From assembly GCF_014696825.1 (NCBI RefSeq), contig NZ_JACJQU010000001.1, positions 744,001-808,000 on the forward strand: a stretch of DNA of 64,000 nt, in the 5' to 3' direction. How positions within the stretch are numbered: the stretch's first letter is position 1; each line of letters starts with the position of its first letter. The stretch is from Anabaena sphaerica FACHB-251. Its GTDB lineage: Bacteria > Cyanobacteriota > Cyanobacteriia > Cyanobacteriales > Nostocaceae. Positions 8,028 through 16,929 of the stretch are shown piece after piece. Under the pieces are notes generated by a model that had not been told where the DNA came from, did not search any database, and saw only the letters and a program-made list of their open reading frames with translations. Made by a program: the position numbers and the translations under genes.

Positions 8028-9096
8028 GTTTTTCCTGTTCCATTAAAGTTAATTCACTGTTGGATTTTGATAGGTTTTTAATATTTGAATCATTCAAGGT
8101 TTCCCAAGTTCCCCAAGTTAAGGATTTTTGGTGATTTACGTGCTGGATAAATTGCAAAATTGATTGATCTGCTTTAGTAGGAGTTTGTAAATTAAATTGA
8201 ATAGTTTGAAATACTTGAGTATCTCCTTTGGCAAAATAATTACCAACCCGCTGGGTTAACCATAACAAAATAGGATTTACAAACCATCCTAAGAATCCTG
8301 GACGTTTGGGAGTTACTAAAATTGTTTGTCCTTCGGTTTTTCCTCCTTCTATCATTTGCAATGAAAATATAATGTAAAAGTGCAGAAAATCAGGACCTAA
8401 TGTTACAGTTCCAGTGCTACCATACCAATAACACATACTATAAGTAACTTCGTTGCGGTATAGTGGACGAATCAAACGAATAAACCAAGAATCATCCCCT
8501 CCCCGTGTAATATTGCTGAAAGTAATAGCGTTAGGGTTGAGGTTTTGAGAAGTAAAAACAATCTCTAAAGGTAGATTGTGTACCGTGTTAAAATGGTGAG
8601 CATCAATCGCATTAATTAGTAATACATTGGGGTGGCAATTTTTAATAAACCGAGTTCCCAATATATAATCACAGTCTACATCTTCTAATTCTGGTACAAA
8701 GGGCAGGGAATTGGGTTTTCCTTCTCCCACCCAAACCCAAATCATGCCGTATTTTTCTGCTGTTTTCCAAGTGTTGATACATACAGGTAGGGGTTTTTCA
8801 AGGGAAGGAATATCTACACAAATTCCGCGCTGATCGTATTTCCAATTATGGAAAAAACAGCGAATACTATCACCTTCTACCTTACCTTCTGCTAAATGTG
8901 CGCCAAAATGCGGACAATAAGCATCCACCGCTATCACTTCACCACTAAATCCTCGATAAATTGCCAGATTTCTACCTAGCAATGTGACAGCTTTTACCTT
9001 GCCAATTTTTAATTTTTTTGATGGTAATGCCCAGTACCATCCTTCTATAAATTGTGTAGGATTATTAAAGTTTGATTGTAGGTTGGTAGATGCCAT
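8011..9096 (-). CDS. Rieske non-heme iron oxygenase, paralogue A
   Basis: 361 residues. Rieske ligands are C61, H63, C80 and H83 (AYCPHFGAH, then IRCFFHNW). The catalytic iron motif is NAIDAHHFNTVHN. It shares a long, distinctive N-terminal pattern with the protein at 10100-11104 (WY.A, IYRGF/FRGQ, AYCPH.G, GKV.G..IRC.FH.W, C.DIP), so the two look like diverged duplicates. The C-terminal half contains hydrophobic stretches. The gene overlaps the ferritin-like gene and follows the unknown gene at 9194-9934 with a gap of about 97 bases. Confidence 0.87.
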   Translation of the reverse strand: MASTNLQSNFNNPTQFIEGWYWALPSKKLKIGKVKAVTLLGRNLAIYRGFSGEVIAVDAYCPHFGAHLAEGKVEGDSIRCFFHNWKYDQRGICVDIPSLEKPLPVCINTWKTAEKYGMIWVWVGEGKPNSLPFVPELEDVDCDYILGTRFIKNCHPNVLLINAIDAHHFNTVHNLPLEIVFTSQNLNPNAITFSNITRGGDDSWFIRLIRPLYRNEVTYSMCYWYGSTGTVTLGPDFLHFYIIFSLQMIEGGKTEGQTILVTPKRPGFLGWFVNPILLWLTQRVGNYFAKGDTQVFQTIQFNLQTPTKADQSILQFIQHVNHQKSLTWGTWETLNDSNIKNLSKSNSELTLMEQEKHEFKI

Positions 9097-9108
9097 AACA
9101 GTTATACT

Positions 9109-9127
9109 AATTCGTAATTCGTAATTA
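9109..9127. repeat. Short tandem repeat (attcgta heptamers)
   Basis: Direct repeats of attcgta lie in the leader of the Rieske gene at 8011-9096. Inverse-sense copies of the same unit (aattacg) occur at 24020 and 36112. Confidence 0.6.
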
Positions 9128-9193
9128 AGAAGGTCAGCCTATATATCTGGGTTTATAGGTTTGTGTCTCTTGCCTTCTTTTTAGAAATTGGTA

Positions 9194-9934
9194 TTAAATG
9201 AGAATGCAATCTTTGACAAATTCTAAGGATGAGTTTGACTCCCACATCCGTCTGCCAGCACGGGTGAGATTATCATAACTTATTTCGGTAAAACAAACTA
9301 ATTCATCTCCTTGTCGATAACCAGGGTTTTTTTGGTCAAAAAACTGGATATGGGGACTATTTTCTCTTCCTGATGGAATTTCAATCAATCCTTCTCGCAA
9401 AATTTGAGGATAGGGAAAGCGGACAACCCCAGTTTTTTCTTGATAGAAATCACCATAGTATTGTTTTGCTAAACTCCCCATGATCTTTTCAACATTTGCA
9501 GGTGTTTTTAAATTATAACGGGGGTAGAAATCTTGCCAAAAGGTAGGGAGAAAACGATAAGTGCGAAAACCTGAACAAATTAACAGCCAGTATAGTTTAT
9601 TTTCTGCATAATTTTGCCGTAAAAAATTTATGGCTGCAATCCAACTACGCGGTAATGTTGTACTTGACCAAGCACTAGGATCAACAATAGTATCACCCGA
9701 ATAAACAACACTAAATTTTTCTCCCAAAACAGTCTTTTGGCATAAATTCAGAGTTGAAAATCCTTTGAGTGTATGGGATGTTTCATCTTTTAATAACAAC
9801 ACCCAGTTTTTGCGTTCTAGATCAATTTCAAAGGCATCCCAGGTGATACCTTGAAAGTGATTTTGCAGCAGCATATACATAGCTGTGCGATCGCTTGGTT
9901 GCAACTTTTCTATAGAAACAAGCAAACTTTTCAT
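9194..9934 (-). CDS. Unknown protein of the oxygenase cluster, possibly GNAT-like
   Basis: 246 residues, no clear motif. The N-terminal third (LQPSDRTAMYMLLQNHFQG, then WVLLLKDE, then LKGFSTL) resembles the opening strands and helix of an acyl-CoA N-acyltransferase, and YSGDTIVDPSAWSS could be the central strand. The rest is aromatic-rich (YRFLPTFWQDFYPRY). I cannot name a family with confidence. It lies between the two paralogous Rieske genes on the same strand, so a part in the same pathway is likely. No signal peptide or membrane span is evident. Confidence 0.7.
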   Translation of the reverse strand: MKSLLVSIEKLQPSDRTAMYMLLQNHFQGITWDAFEIDLERKNWVLLLKDETSHTLKGFSTLNLCQKTVLGEKFSVVYSGDTIVDPSAWSSTTLPRSWIAAINFLRQNYAENKLYWLLICSGFRTYRFLPTFWQDFYPRYNLKTPANVEKIMGSLAKQYYGDFYQEKTGVVRFPYPQILREGLIEIPSGRENSPHIQFFDQKNPGYRQGDELVCFTEISYDNLTRAGRRMWESNSSLEFVKDCILI

Positions 9935-10099
9935 TTTTCGGAAATTACCTAAACTTTATTTATAGGGAGTCTTAAGTTAAACTTTAGCGAGTGGCTGGTT
10001 GAAATGAGTTTTTAATGTGACAGATTCTAAAATGGTTGTTTACAATACAATTATTTATTCACATTTTACACTTTCTCAATAGGGGTTGGTGGACAAGGC

Positions 10100-11104
10100 C
10101 TATACTAAACCCCTGTTATTTGACCATTGAGACGGTTCTAACTGGTTAACATACTGCATATATTCAGCTAATGGTTGATCAATCTTCAACAGCAACTGAG
10201 GATTAAACTGAATATTGTCGTAAATTTTACCATCTTCATCTCTGAGCATATAGTAGGCCCAACGAGTACAAAATAACAAAAATTTACTCACCAAAAATCC
10301 CATCATACCTGGACGTTTTTCTGTTACATAAATTGGTTGAATTCGCGTTTTTCCACGTGCAATGGGAGTATAAGCATAAATCATATAAAGTGGCGGAAAA
10401 AGCCGGACATTTTTCATCATTGTTAACAACCCAATACAACCATGAGCATAGCGCATAGAATACTCATAAGTAGAACCAAGAAATTTTTGACCTAATTTTT
10501 CTCGCCAAGTAGTTTGGGGAAATTGACCCCGCATTGTAAAATCAATTTGTGTACCCAATTCACTGCGATATAAAGATAGTTCCATTTGAATATCTAAATG
10601 ATGAATTGTTCTTAAATGTTGGGCATCAATTCCATTCATCATACAAATATGGTGATGACAAGTTCTCGTAAATGCCGTATCAGCTTGGGAAATAATTTCT
10701 TTACCTTTCAATTCATCAAAATCAACTACGTTTTCCGGTGCTTTTGCTTCAGGATAAATCCAGATAAATCCATACTTTTCTTCAGTTGCGTAAGCTTGTA
10801 CTTTAGCTTTAGTAGGAATTTCTGATTGACAGGGAATATCTTGACACATCCCGGTTTCATCAAATGCCCAATGATGAAAAGCACAACGAATCAAATTACC
10901 ATCAACCTTTCCTATGCCTAAATCTGTTCCCAAATGCGGACAGTAAGCATTTAAAGCCCGTATTTGTCCATCTTGACCTCTAAAAATAACAATTTTCTGC
11001 CCACATAATTCTAAAGATTTAGCTTTGCTTTTAGGGATTTCTTCACTGGAACAAGCAATATACCAACCCTTAATAACTACATCCCAATTATTGAAGATTT
11101 GCAT
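10100..11104 (-). CDS. Rieske non-heme iron oxygenase, paralogue B
   Basis: 334 residues. Rieske ligands are C55, H57, C74 and H77 (AYCPHLGTD, then IRCAFHHW); the catalytic iron region is NGIDAQHLRTIHH. It is closely patterned on the Rieske protein at 8011-9096 and more distant from the one at 2372-3394. Its start overlaps the upstream DUF962-like gene by 17 bases. Family members need an electron-transfer ferredoxin, available at 4751-5035. The substrate is unknown; the partner overlap with an Mpo1-like gene hints at a lipid or alkyl substrate (inference). Confidence 0.87.
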   Translation of the reverse strand: MQIFNNWDVVIKGWYIACSSEEIPKSKAKSLELCGQKIVIFRGQDGQIRALNAYCPHLGTDLGIGKVDGNLIRCAFHHWAFDETGMCQDIPCQSEIPTKAKVQAYATEEKYGFIWIYPEAKAPENVVDFDELKGKEIISQADTAFTRTCHHHICMMNGIDAQHLRTIHHLDIQMELSLYRSELGTQIDFTMRGQFPQTTWREKLGQKFLGSTYEYSMRYAHGCIGLLTMMKNVRLFPPLYMIYAYTPIARGKTRIQPIYVTEKRPGMMGFLVSKFLLFCTRWAYYMLRDEDGKIYDNIQFNPQLLLKIDQPLAEYMQYVNQLEPSQWSNNRGLV

Positions 11105-11510
11105 AAATTTTTGCTAGATAATTATTTAAAATTTCCTGCTTTTTATGAATATCGTTTTGATATTTACCCATTAAAACCCTGAATAACATTTTACCCAAAC
11201 AATAAGAAGCCCTCCAGGAAAATATAGCATCTTGTTTATCAATATGGCTACGTTCAAATAAAAAATGCCCTGCTAATCCTATCAACTGAGTTAATGGTAA
11301 GCCTAAGAGTAACCAGAAATTTTGTAATTTCCACGTTAAAAAAAGTAGACTATAAAAAAATAATATTCCCAGAATGTGTAGAACAATATTAATAGGATGT
11401 TGATGTTTAAGAACAAAAATATCCCAATAGTCTGTAAATGGATGATCGTGAATTTGATGATTAATTCGATATTTCAACTTTTGTTGAGGATGAGAATTGA
11501 TGTCACTCAT
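11088..11510 (-). CDS. DUF962 / Mpo1-like membrane protein
   Basis: 140 residues with hydrophobic segments at about 42-60 and 66-82. The pattern HQHPINIVLHILG (36-48) followed by IGLAGHFLFER (77-87) matches DUF962, whose yeast member Mpo1 is an Fe(II) dioxygenase removing one carbon from 2-hydroxy fatty acids. Conserved His residues H36, H45 and H82 are present. It begins the minus-strand run that ends in the ferritin-like gene and overlaps the Rieske gene by 17 bases. Chain shortening of a hydroxylated fatty acid would suit a cluster that also has a fatty-acid hydroxylase (inference). Confidence 0.7.
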   Translation of the reverse strand: MSDINSHPQQKLKYRINHQIHDHPFTDYWDIFVLKHQHPINIVLHILGILFFYSLLFLTWKLQNFWLLLGLPLTQLIGLAGHFLFERSHIDKQDAIFSWRASYCLGKMLFRVLMGKYQNDIHKKQEILNNYLAKIYANLQ

Positions 11511-11555
11511 AAGAAAATATTTTTTACACCTTTGGGCGAAACTTTGACCAAGCCC

Positions 11556-11760
11556 TTCGGACAGGGAATAGGGAACAGGGAATAGTCGTAAAATCCTGCC
11601 CGAATAATGGGTTTCAAGCCCCTAAATTTATTGATGAAAAGAGGTAAAAACATTTGTCGAAAGACACGTAGTGCTTCAAAAATACGTCCGGTTCAAATCC
11701 CCTAATTTTAATTATGGCGATTTCCTGTTCCCTGTTGCCCGTTCCCTGTTCCCTTTTAAC
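11556..11760. repeat. Inverted pair of gggaaca/tgttccc heptamer repeats
   Basis: Left arm, about 11560-11584, holds acagggaatagggaacaggg. Right arm, about 11716-11756, holds cctgttccctgttgcccgtt plus more. The arms are complementary, enclosing about 130 bases that contain two similar segments (gtttcaagcccctaaattta and gttcaaatcccctaatttta). It fills most of the 333-base gap between the DUF962 gene and the deacylase gene; no gene is visible there. Confidence 0.55.
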
Positions 11761-11843
11761 TATGCTAGTAATCTTGCCTATGATCAAAACAGGTTGACGA
11801 TATCATAACTCTCCGCACCTTTGCGCCTGGAATGCGAAATAAT

Positions 11844-13550
11844 TCAACCAGGAAACAAAACATTTCCCACCCTTTCCCTTCCTAAAATATCACTCACCTC
11901 ACCCCCACAAACAACCCGAACCCCATTAATAAAAACCCCCTGTACAATCTCATCAGAACCACGCTTCACCATTCGATATTCACCATCCAAAACTGGATCT
12001 GATATCTGCACCTGCGGACTAATAGGCTGATTTAAAGCCTGGGGATCAAGTAAAACTATATCTGCTTTCGCACCAACTTTGAGAACTCCCGTATCCAAAC
12101 GAAACCATTGTGCAGGTTCTCCCGTAACTCGGTAAATAGCAACTTCAGGTGAAAGGAAGCCGGTTGTAACTGCTTGTTTGAGCAAAGATAAAGCCCCATC
12201 ATAATAGCCCAGATTACGCACGTGAGCGCCAGCATCAGTAAAACCAGGTAAAATATAGGGATGCTGCATCATCGCTAAACGGGGTTTGAGGCGATCATTT
12301 GCTCCTGTGGCTACCCAACGTAAATCTGTGTCATATTTTTGTAATGCGTCAATAAAGAAATCTAGTGGTTCCTGTTGTTTTTGATGGGCAATTTCCGCAA
12401 AACTCAAACCCTGCCAAATTGCTTCCGGACAGTCTACAACTTCCATTAAATCTAACCGACGATGGAATGATCTACGCCATTTATTATTCCATTCTTGACG
12501 AAATTGACGACGAAAAATTTCTGACTTCCATAATTCTTCTCGTTCCTTTCGTGACTGACAACTATTGAGTTGTCCGCCGGTAGAAAATTCTTCAAATAAG
12601 GGCGTGACTGGTCCATCAGAAAAAATGGTGAATGGTTCTGTTAATGTTTGAAAGCGAACATTACCATTTAAAATCCGATTCCAAATAAACAACAGGGGGG
12701 CAAATATTCGCCACAATTTGCGATCATGTACGGCATCTAAAGCGGAGAGAACTGTTAACCGCAGTGGTTTTTTTCCTATGCCTAAACCCATCCATAAAAT
12801 CTCTGCGAAGGAAGTCAGTTTTTGTAAGTTGGGTGTAACTTGAAAGACTAGATCCCGTCGCCTACACAAATCTGCTAACATTGCATATTCTTTAAGTTTG
12901 GCGTGTTGAGAGGGAATAGTATCACCTTGCCATTTTCCACTCATCCGATGCCACGGAAACATATCAATAGAAATACCAATAAAGCCAGCATCTAAAGCAT
13001 CTGCGGCTATGCGCTGCATAATTTTTAGTTCAAATTTTGTCGGCTGAGTTTTTAAGCTGCGTTCTAATCCCATCACATGAGCGCGTAAAGCACTGTGTCC
13101 AAACATAGGCGCAACATTTGGACCAAGGGGTAACTGTTGTAAATGCTGTAAATATTCTGCTGGAGTGTACCAAGAAACTGATTTTTGTAACCATTTAGCA
13201 ATCAACCGATGGGAAAGCGTCTCTACCCTTTGAAAAATATCTGCTAACATTTGCGGTTCACCGATGGTAACAGATAAACTACAGTTACCAATAATGACGC
13301 TAGTAACTCCATGACACACTGATTCACTCAATCCTGGTGCAATTTCTAACTCTAAATCGTAATGGGTGTGAATGTCGATAAATCCAGGTGTCACCCATAA
13401 ATTAGCAGCGTCTACTATTTCACGGGCTGGGATATTTATTGATGGGGAAATAGTGACAATGCGGCCGTTTTCAATGCCAATATCTCCGCGCACAGGTGCA
13501 GAACCTAAACCATCGAAAATTAACCCGTTTTGAATTAGCAAATCTAGCAT
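11844..13550 (-). CDS. N-acyl-D-amino-acid deacylase family amidohydrolase
   Basis: 568 residues. The amidohydrolase metal motif H61-T-H63-Y-D opens the barrel after the PGFIDIHTH sequence, and FTDAGAHVRNLGYY near the C-terminal third gives the conserved Asp and following sequence typical of D-aminoacylases (amidohydrolase family 3). The N- and C-terminal beta-sandwich parts are complete (LDLLIQNGLIFDG, then KADIVLLDP), and the length is normal. It hydrolyses N-acyl amino acids or similar amides. It lies 330 bases upstream of the oxygenase cluster on the same strand, so a pathway role is possible but not shown. Confidence 0.85.
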   Translation of the reverse strand: MLDLLIQNGLIFDGLGSAPVRGDIGIENGRIVTISPSINIPAREIVDAANLWVTPGFIDIHTHYDLELEIAPGLSESVCHGVTSVIIGNCSLSVTIGEPQMLADIFQRVETLSHRLIAKWLQKSVSWYTPAEYLQHLQQLPLGPNVAPMFGHSALRAHVMGLERSLKTQPTKFELKIMQRIAADALDAGFIGISIDMFPWHRMSGKWQGDTIPSQHAKLKEYAMLADLCRRRDLVFQVTPNLQKLTSFAEILWMGLGIGKKPLRLTVLSALDAVHDRKLWRIFAPLLFIWNRILNGNVRFQTLTEPFTIFSDGPVTPLFEEFSTGGQLNSCQSRKEREELWKSEIFRRQFRQEWNNKWRRSFHRRLDLMEVVDCPEAIWQGLSFAEIAHQKQQEPLDFFIDALQKYDTDLRWVATGANDRLKPRLAMMQHPYILPGFTDAGAHVRNLGYYDGALSLLKQAVTTGFLSPEVAIYRVTGEPAQWFRLDTGVLKVGAKADIVLLDPQALNQPISPQVQISDPVLDGEYRMVKRGSDEIVQGVFINGVRVVCGGEVSDILGRERVGNVLFPG

Positions 13551-13635
13551 TATTCTTTTCCCTTAGCTTTCTTGCAAGTTTTAGGGCATGGCGTGGAGAT
13601 GCTCTAGCAATTATCTGGTAATTAGTGGAGAACCC

Positions 13636-14925
13636 TCAAGCATTTCCACCCCGATGCTCAGTTTTCACCCAGGGCGATCGCTCTCTTTGCACACACATTT
13701 TTAAGGTCGTGACAATCATTACGGGAATCCAATGCACCATGTAGAATGATCCTTGAATAGTTGCCCACAATAAAGACCAACCACGTAAACCTTGGAATTG
13801 ATAAAGTCCGGCAATAAAAGCAATCGTCAGAATGACGCTTAGTAATGTCTGGAGGGGAAATAAAACTAGCTGATGACTATAGAATATAGTCCAAACCAAA
13901 TCAGGAATTAACCCTATTGGTAATAAGAATTGTAATATAAAAAACAATAATAAATCAATCTCTTTTTTCCAATTTAAAGTTATAATTCGCGGAAAATAAT
14001 CGAAGTAACGCTGATAGCCACCTTCAGCCCAACGACGGCGTTGCAGCCAAAGTTTTCGCCAGGTTGTCACCCCTTCTTCCTGAATAAATGGAACTGTGAT
14101 AAACTCAATCTCTGCACCTGCTAAATAAAGCCTGAAACAAAGATCCAAATCATCGGTAACTGTATCCTCATTCCAACCGTGGCACTTTTCTAATAATTCC
14201 CGACTAATTAACATCCCATTTCCGCGAAGTTCTGACATTCCCCCAATCGCAATCCGATGGGTTTGCAGAAAGCTATCACAGTTCATTTCCATCTGCTGGC
14301 AACGGGTTAAAAAATTAGTATTAGCATTAGAAACTGCTTTTCTCACCTGCACTGCACCAATAGCTTGCTTCTGGAATAAAGGTACTGTTTGCCGGAGAAA
14401 ATTGGCAGGTAACTTAGCATCCGCATCACAGACTAAAATAATCTCCCCTGTAGTGAAAGGAAACACCGCATTTAAAGCTCCTGATTTACCTCCTTTTGAT
14501 TCCCGTCGATGAACTTGTAAATAAGGAAATTGCGTTTGTAATTTCTTTAAAACCTGGGGTGTTTCATCCGTGCTACCATCATCAATTACCCAAATATCTA
14601 AATAATCACTCGGATAATTTAAGTCGCCTAAACTGTCAACTATATCGGGCAAAACTGCACTTTCATTTTTAGCCGGAATTAAAATCGATACTGGCGATAA
14701 ATAAGTATCACTCTCAATCACTAAAGCGGCAGGTTTTGCTATCAGCATTCTGACCGTTTGTAGAGTTAGTCCGATTGTTAAAATAACCATAAACCATTGT
14801 GTTTCTGGTAGATAGTGCAGCAAACTCACGACACCCCACACTATGAGAACTACTAGAATTGCTTTGAGACGGCGATAACGATAAATGCTGATATTTTTAC
14901 TGGTTTGACAGATGTTTTTTTCCAC
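13636..14925 (-). CDS. Processive family 2 glycosyltransferase, membrane-bound
   Basis: 429 residues. Two N-terminal hydrophobic segments (about 22-38 and 44-62) precede a GT2 domain with ILIPAKNES (81-89), DDGSTD (115-120), DADA (167-170), TDDLDL and the processive-enzyme signature QRRRW. Four or so C-terminal hydrophobic segments follow. This is the layout of cellulose synthase, hyaluronan synthase and PgaC-like enzymes that polymerise a sugar from a UDP-sugar and extrude it. The product is unknown. It is likely single or loosely linked to the deacylase gene, with an 85-base gap. Confidence 0.88.
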   Translation of the reverse strand: MEKNICQTSKNISIYRYRRLKAILVVLIVWGVVSLLHYLPETQWFMVILTIGLTLQTVRMLIAKPAALVIESDTYLSPVSILIPAKNESAVLPDIVDSLGDLNYPSDYLDIWVIDDGSTDETPQVLKKLQTQFPYLQVHRRESKGGKSGALNAVFPFTTGEIILVCDADAKLPANFLRQTVPLFQKQAIGAVQVRKAVSNANTNFLTRCQQMEMNCDSFLQTHRIAIGGMSELRGNGMLISRELLEKCHGWNEDTVTDDLDLCFRLYLAGAEIEFITVPFIQEEGVTTWRKLWLQRRRWAEGGYQRYFDYFPRIITLNWKKEIDLLLFFILQFLLPIGLIPDLVWTIFYSHQLVLFPLQTLLSVILTIAFIAGLYQFQGLRGWSLLWATIQGSFYMVHWIPVMIVTTLKMCVQRERSPWVKTEHRGGNA

Positions 14926-14998
14926 TTTTTTGTTATGTCATTAAAGTTACTTACCCAGATATTTAGGTGCGTTAACTTATTCTAACGCACCCTAAAAA

Positions 14999-16672
14999 CT
15001 AGGTAAAATTAACGCTCCCAGGATTGACTAAATTAGCTACTATTTTCAGCCCAAACTCATCCTCAAATACTCCTTTTTTGTAATCTAAACTCCACAGTTC
15101 TAAGGCACAATCATCGCCTAACTTAGAGGGAAAGATTAACATCTTAAATTCATGCACATGAGGAAGATATTCACACTGCACGCGAGAAACTGCGCCGATT
15201 TGTCTTCTATCTAAAGCAACTGCTAATCTTAAAATTGCACTCAGTTGGCAGACCATTTGCCGATGTTCTTTATGCAATAAATTGCGGTAATTTTCGTGCT
15301 TTTTCTTAGGTGGTGATTTGCGATGATAACGGGCTAAATTGGCAATGATTTCTATCTCTGTTTCGTTATAACCAAGTAATTCACCATTTCTAATTAAATA
15401 GTATGAATGCTTGTGATGTGCAGAATGGCTGATGTAGTGACCGCAGTTGTGTAAAATGGCAGCAGCCCAAAGTAATTGCCTTTCGTCTTTACCCCAGTTG
15501 TGCAGTTGACCTTGAGTTTGATCAAATATACTTAGCGCAAATGCAGCAACGCGTTGGCTATGGCCGCCGCAGTCATCGCTGTGTTCTAGGTTAACTTGGT
15601 ATTTTTTGGCAATTTTGAGAACATTCCGCTGTCTAATCGAACTTTGATAGCGCAGTCTGTTGTCAATTAAACCATGTGTCAGCATCCAGTCTACAATCAC
15701 ACCTTCCCGCAGGGAACGCTCACATAGTGTAACTGATTCCACATCTAACAGGGTCATTGCTTCCTGTAATATCACTGCCCCAGCTAGTATCACTTCAGAC
15801 CGCTTTTCTGGCATTCCGGAAATTGCGGCACGTTCTACATTCGTCATGCGTCGCAAGCGAGTTACCCATGTCCGCAAGTCTTGGAAACTAAACTGATAAC
15901 CGTTGAGGGTAGAAGGAACAACACCCATCTTTTCTTTAGCATGAATCATGGCTAAGGTTTCAATGGTCCCCGATGTTCCTACCAATTTGGGAGATTCACC
16001 AGGCTGGAGTTTCGTAAGCACCTCTTCTACAGAACGTTCTAACATTCCCCGTGCGTAGGCTTGCAAGTATTGAAACTCAGTATCGCCGATGGGGTCAGTG
16101 GTGATTAACTCCCCTGTCAGTCGCACTGCACCTACTTTGGTACTGGTGAGACTGCGGGGTTCTTGGGAGTCGCCTAAAATTAATTCTGTGGAACCACCAC
16201 CAATGTCAACAATGATGTGCGGTTCGTTATTAAATTCCATGCCAGAAAGCACACCTAAGTATATGCGTCGCGCTTCTTCTTGACCAGAAATCAAGTCTAC
16301 GCTTAAGCCTAACTCTGTTTCTACTCGCTGTAAAAAATCTCTACCATTGGGGGCTTCCCGGACGGCGCTGGTTGCAACGGCGATAATGCTTTCTGCTTCT
16401 AGACTTTTGGCCAGTTCTTGGAAGCGTCCTAAACAAGCGATCGCTTTTTTGATCACTTCTGGTTTTAATTCTCCAGTTTCTAAATCGCGATCGCCTAATC
16501 TCACCGTTTCTTTTTCTTTGGCAATCATTGTAAAAGATGGTAGCGTCGGTTCAATCCGCACTATTACCATGTGCAAAGAATTAGTGCCGATATCAATGGC
16601 CGCAATCATCCGGTTTTGCTTAACTACTTGAGTTGGCATACTCTCCCAGTTAGCAGAAACTACATTCAGCAT
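14999..16672 (-). CDS. ppx: Ppx/GppA family exopolyphosphatase
   Basis: 557 residues. The ASKHA phosphatase core shows AAIDIGTNSLHMVI (phosphate 1), IIVDIGGGSTELIL (phosphate 2) and LVGTSGTIETLA. The C-terminal part carries an HD-like helical domain (AAAILHNCGHYISH, HHKHSYYLI). It degrades polyphosphate from the end and/or hydrolyses pppGpp. Length and domain order are normal for cyanobacterial Ppx. The start could be the ATG at 16672 or one of two in-frame ATGs 11 and 21 codons later; the conserved part begins at about residue 22. It is divergent from ubiA with about 260 bases between. Confidence 0.93.
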   Translation of the reverse strand: MLNVVSANWESMPTQVVKQNRMIAAIDIGTNSLHMVIVRIEPTLPSFTMIAKEKETVRLGDRDLETGELKPEVIKKAIACLGRFQELAKSLEAESIIAVATSAVREAPNGRDFLQRVETELGLSVDLISGQEEARRIYLGVLSGMEFNNEPHIIVDIGGGSTELILGDSQEPRSLTSTKVGAVRLTGELITTDPIGDTEFQYLQAYARGMLERSVEEVLTKLQPGESPKLVGTSGTIETLAMIHAKEKMGVVPSTLNGYQFSFQDLRTWVTRLRRMTNVERAAISGMPEKRSEVILAGAVILQEAMTLLDVESVTLCERSLREGVIVDWMLTHGLIDNRLRYQSSIRQRNVLKIAKKYQVNLEHSDDCGGHSQRVAAFALSIFDQTQGQLHNWGKDERQLLWAAAILHNCGHYISHSAHHKHSYYLIRNGELLGYNETEIEIIANLARYHRKSPPKKKHENYRNLLHKEHRQMVCQLSAILRLAVALDRRQIGAVSRVQCEYLPHVHEFKMLIFPSKLGDDCALELWSLDYKKGVFEDEFGLKIVANLVNPGSVNFT

Positions 16673-16929
16673 TTAGGTTTCTCTCTCATAACAATGGATG
16701 GACAAAGCTGGTGTGCTGATTTAATCCGCACTAAATACTTAGTACGTACAATCTATAGAGTGTTCAGCTTAATTGTCTGGTGACAATACGGATTTAGCAT
16801 TGTGCTTTACTCCTACAACTAACAATTAAAGTCATGAATCTGTATCCAAAGCTGTCAGCTGAGTTGATTTGTTTACAGTTAGCAAATAACGATATTCTAT
16901 AGATGTGAAGATATGTGAATTGAGCAAAG

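Noticed and set aside
11685-11710. tRNA T-loop-like sequence ggttcaaatcc
   Set aside because: The flanking bases do not form a five-pair stem, and no D-arm, anticodon arm or acceptor stem fits upstream.
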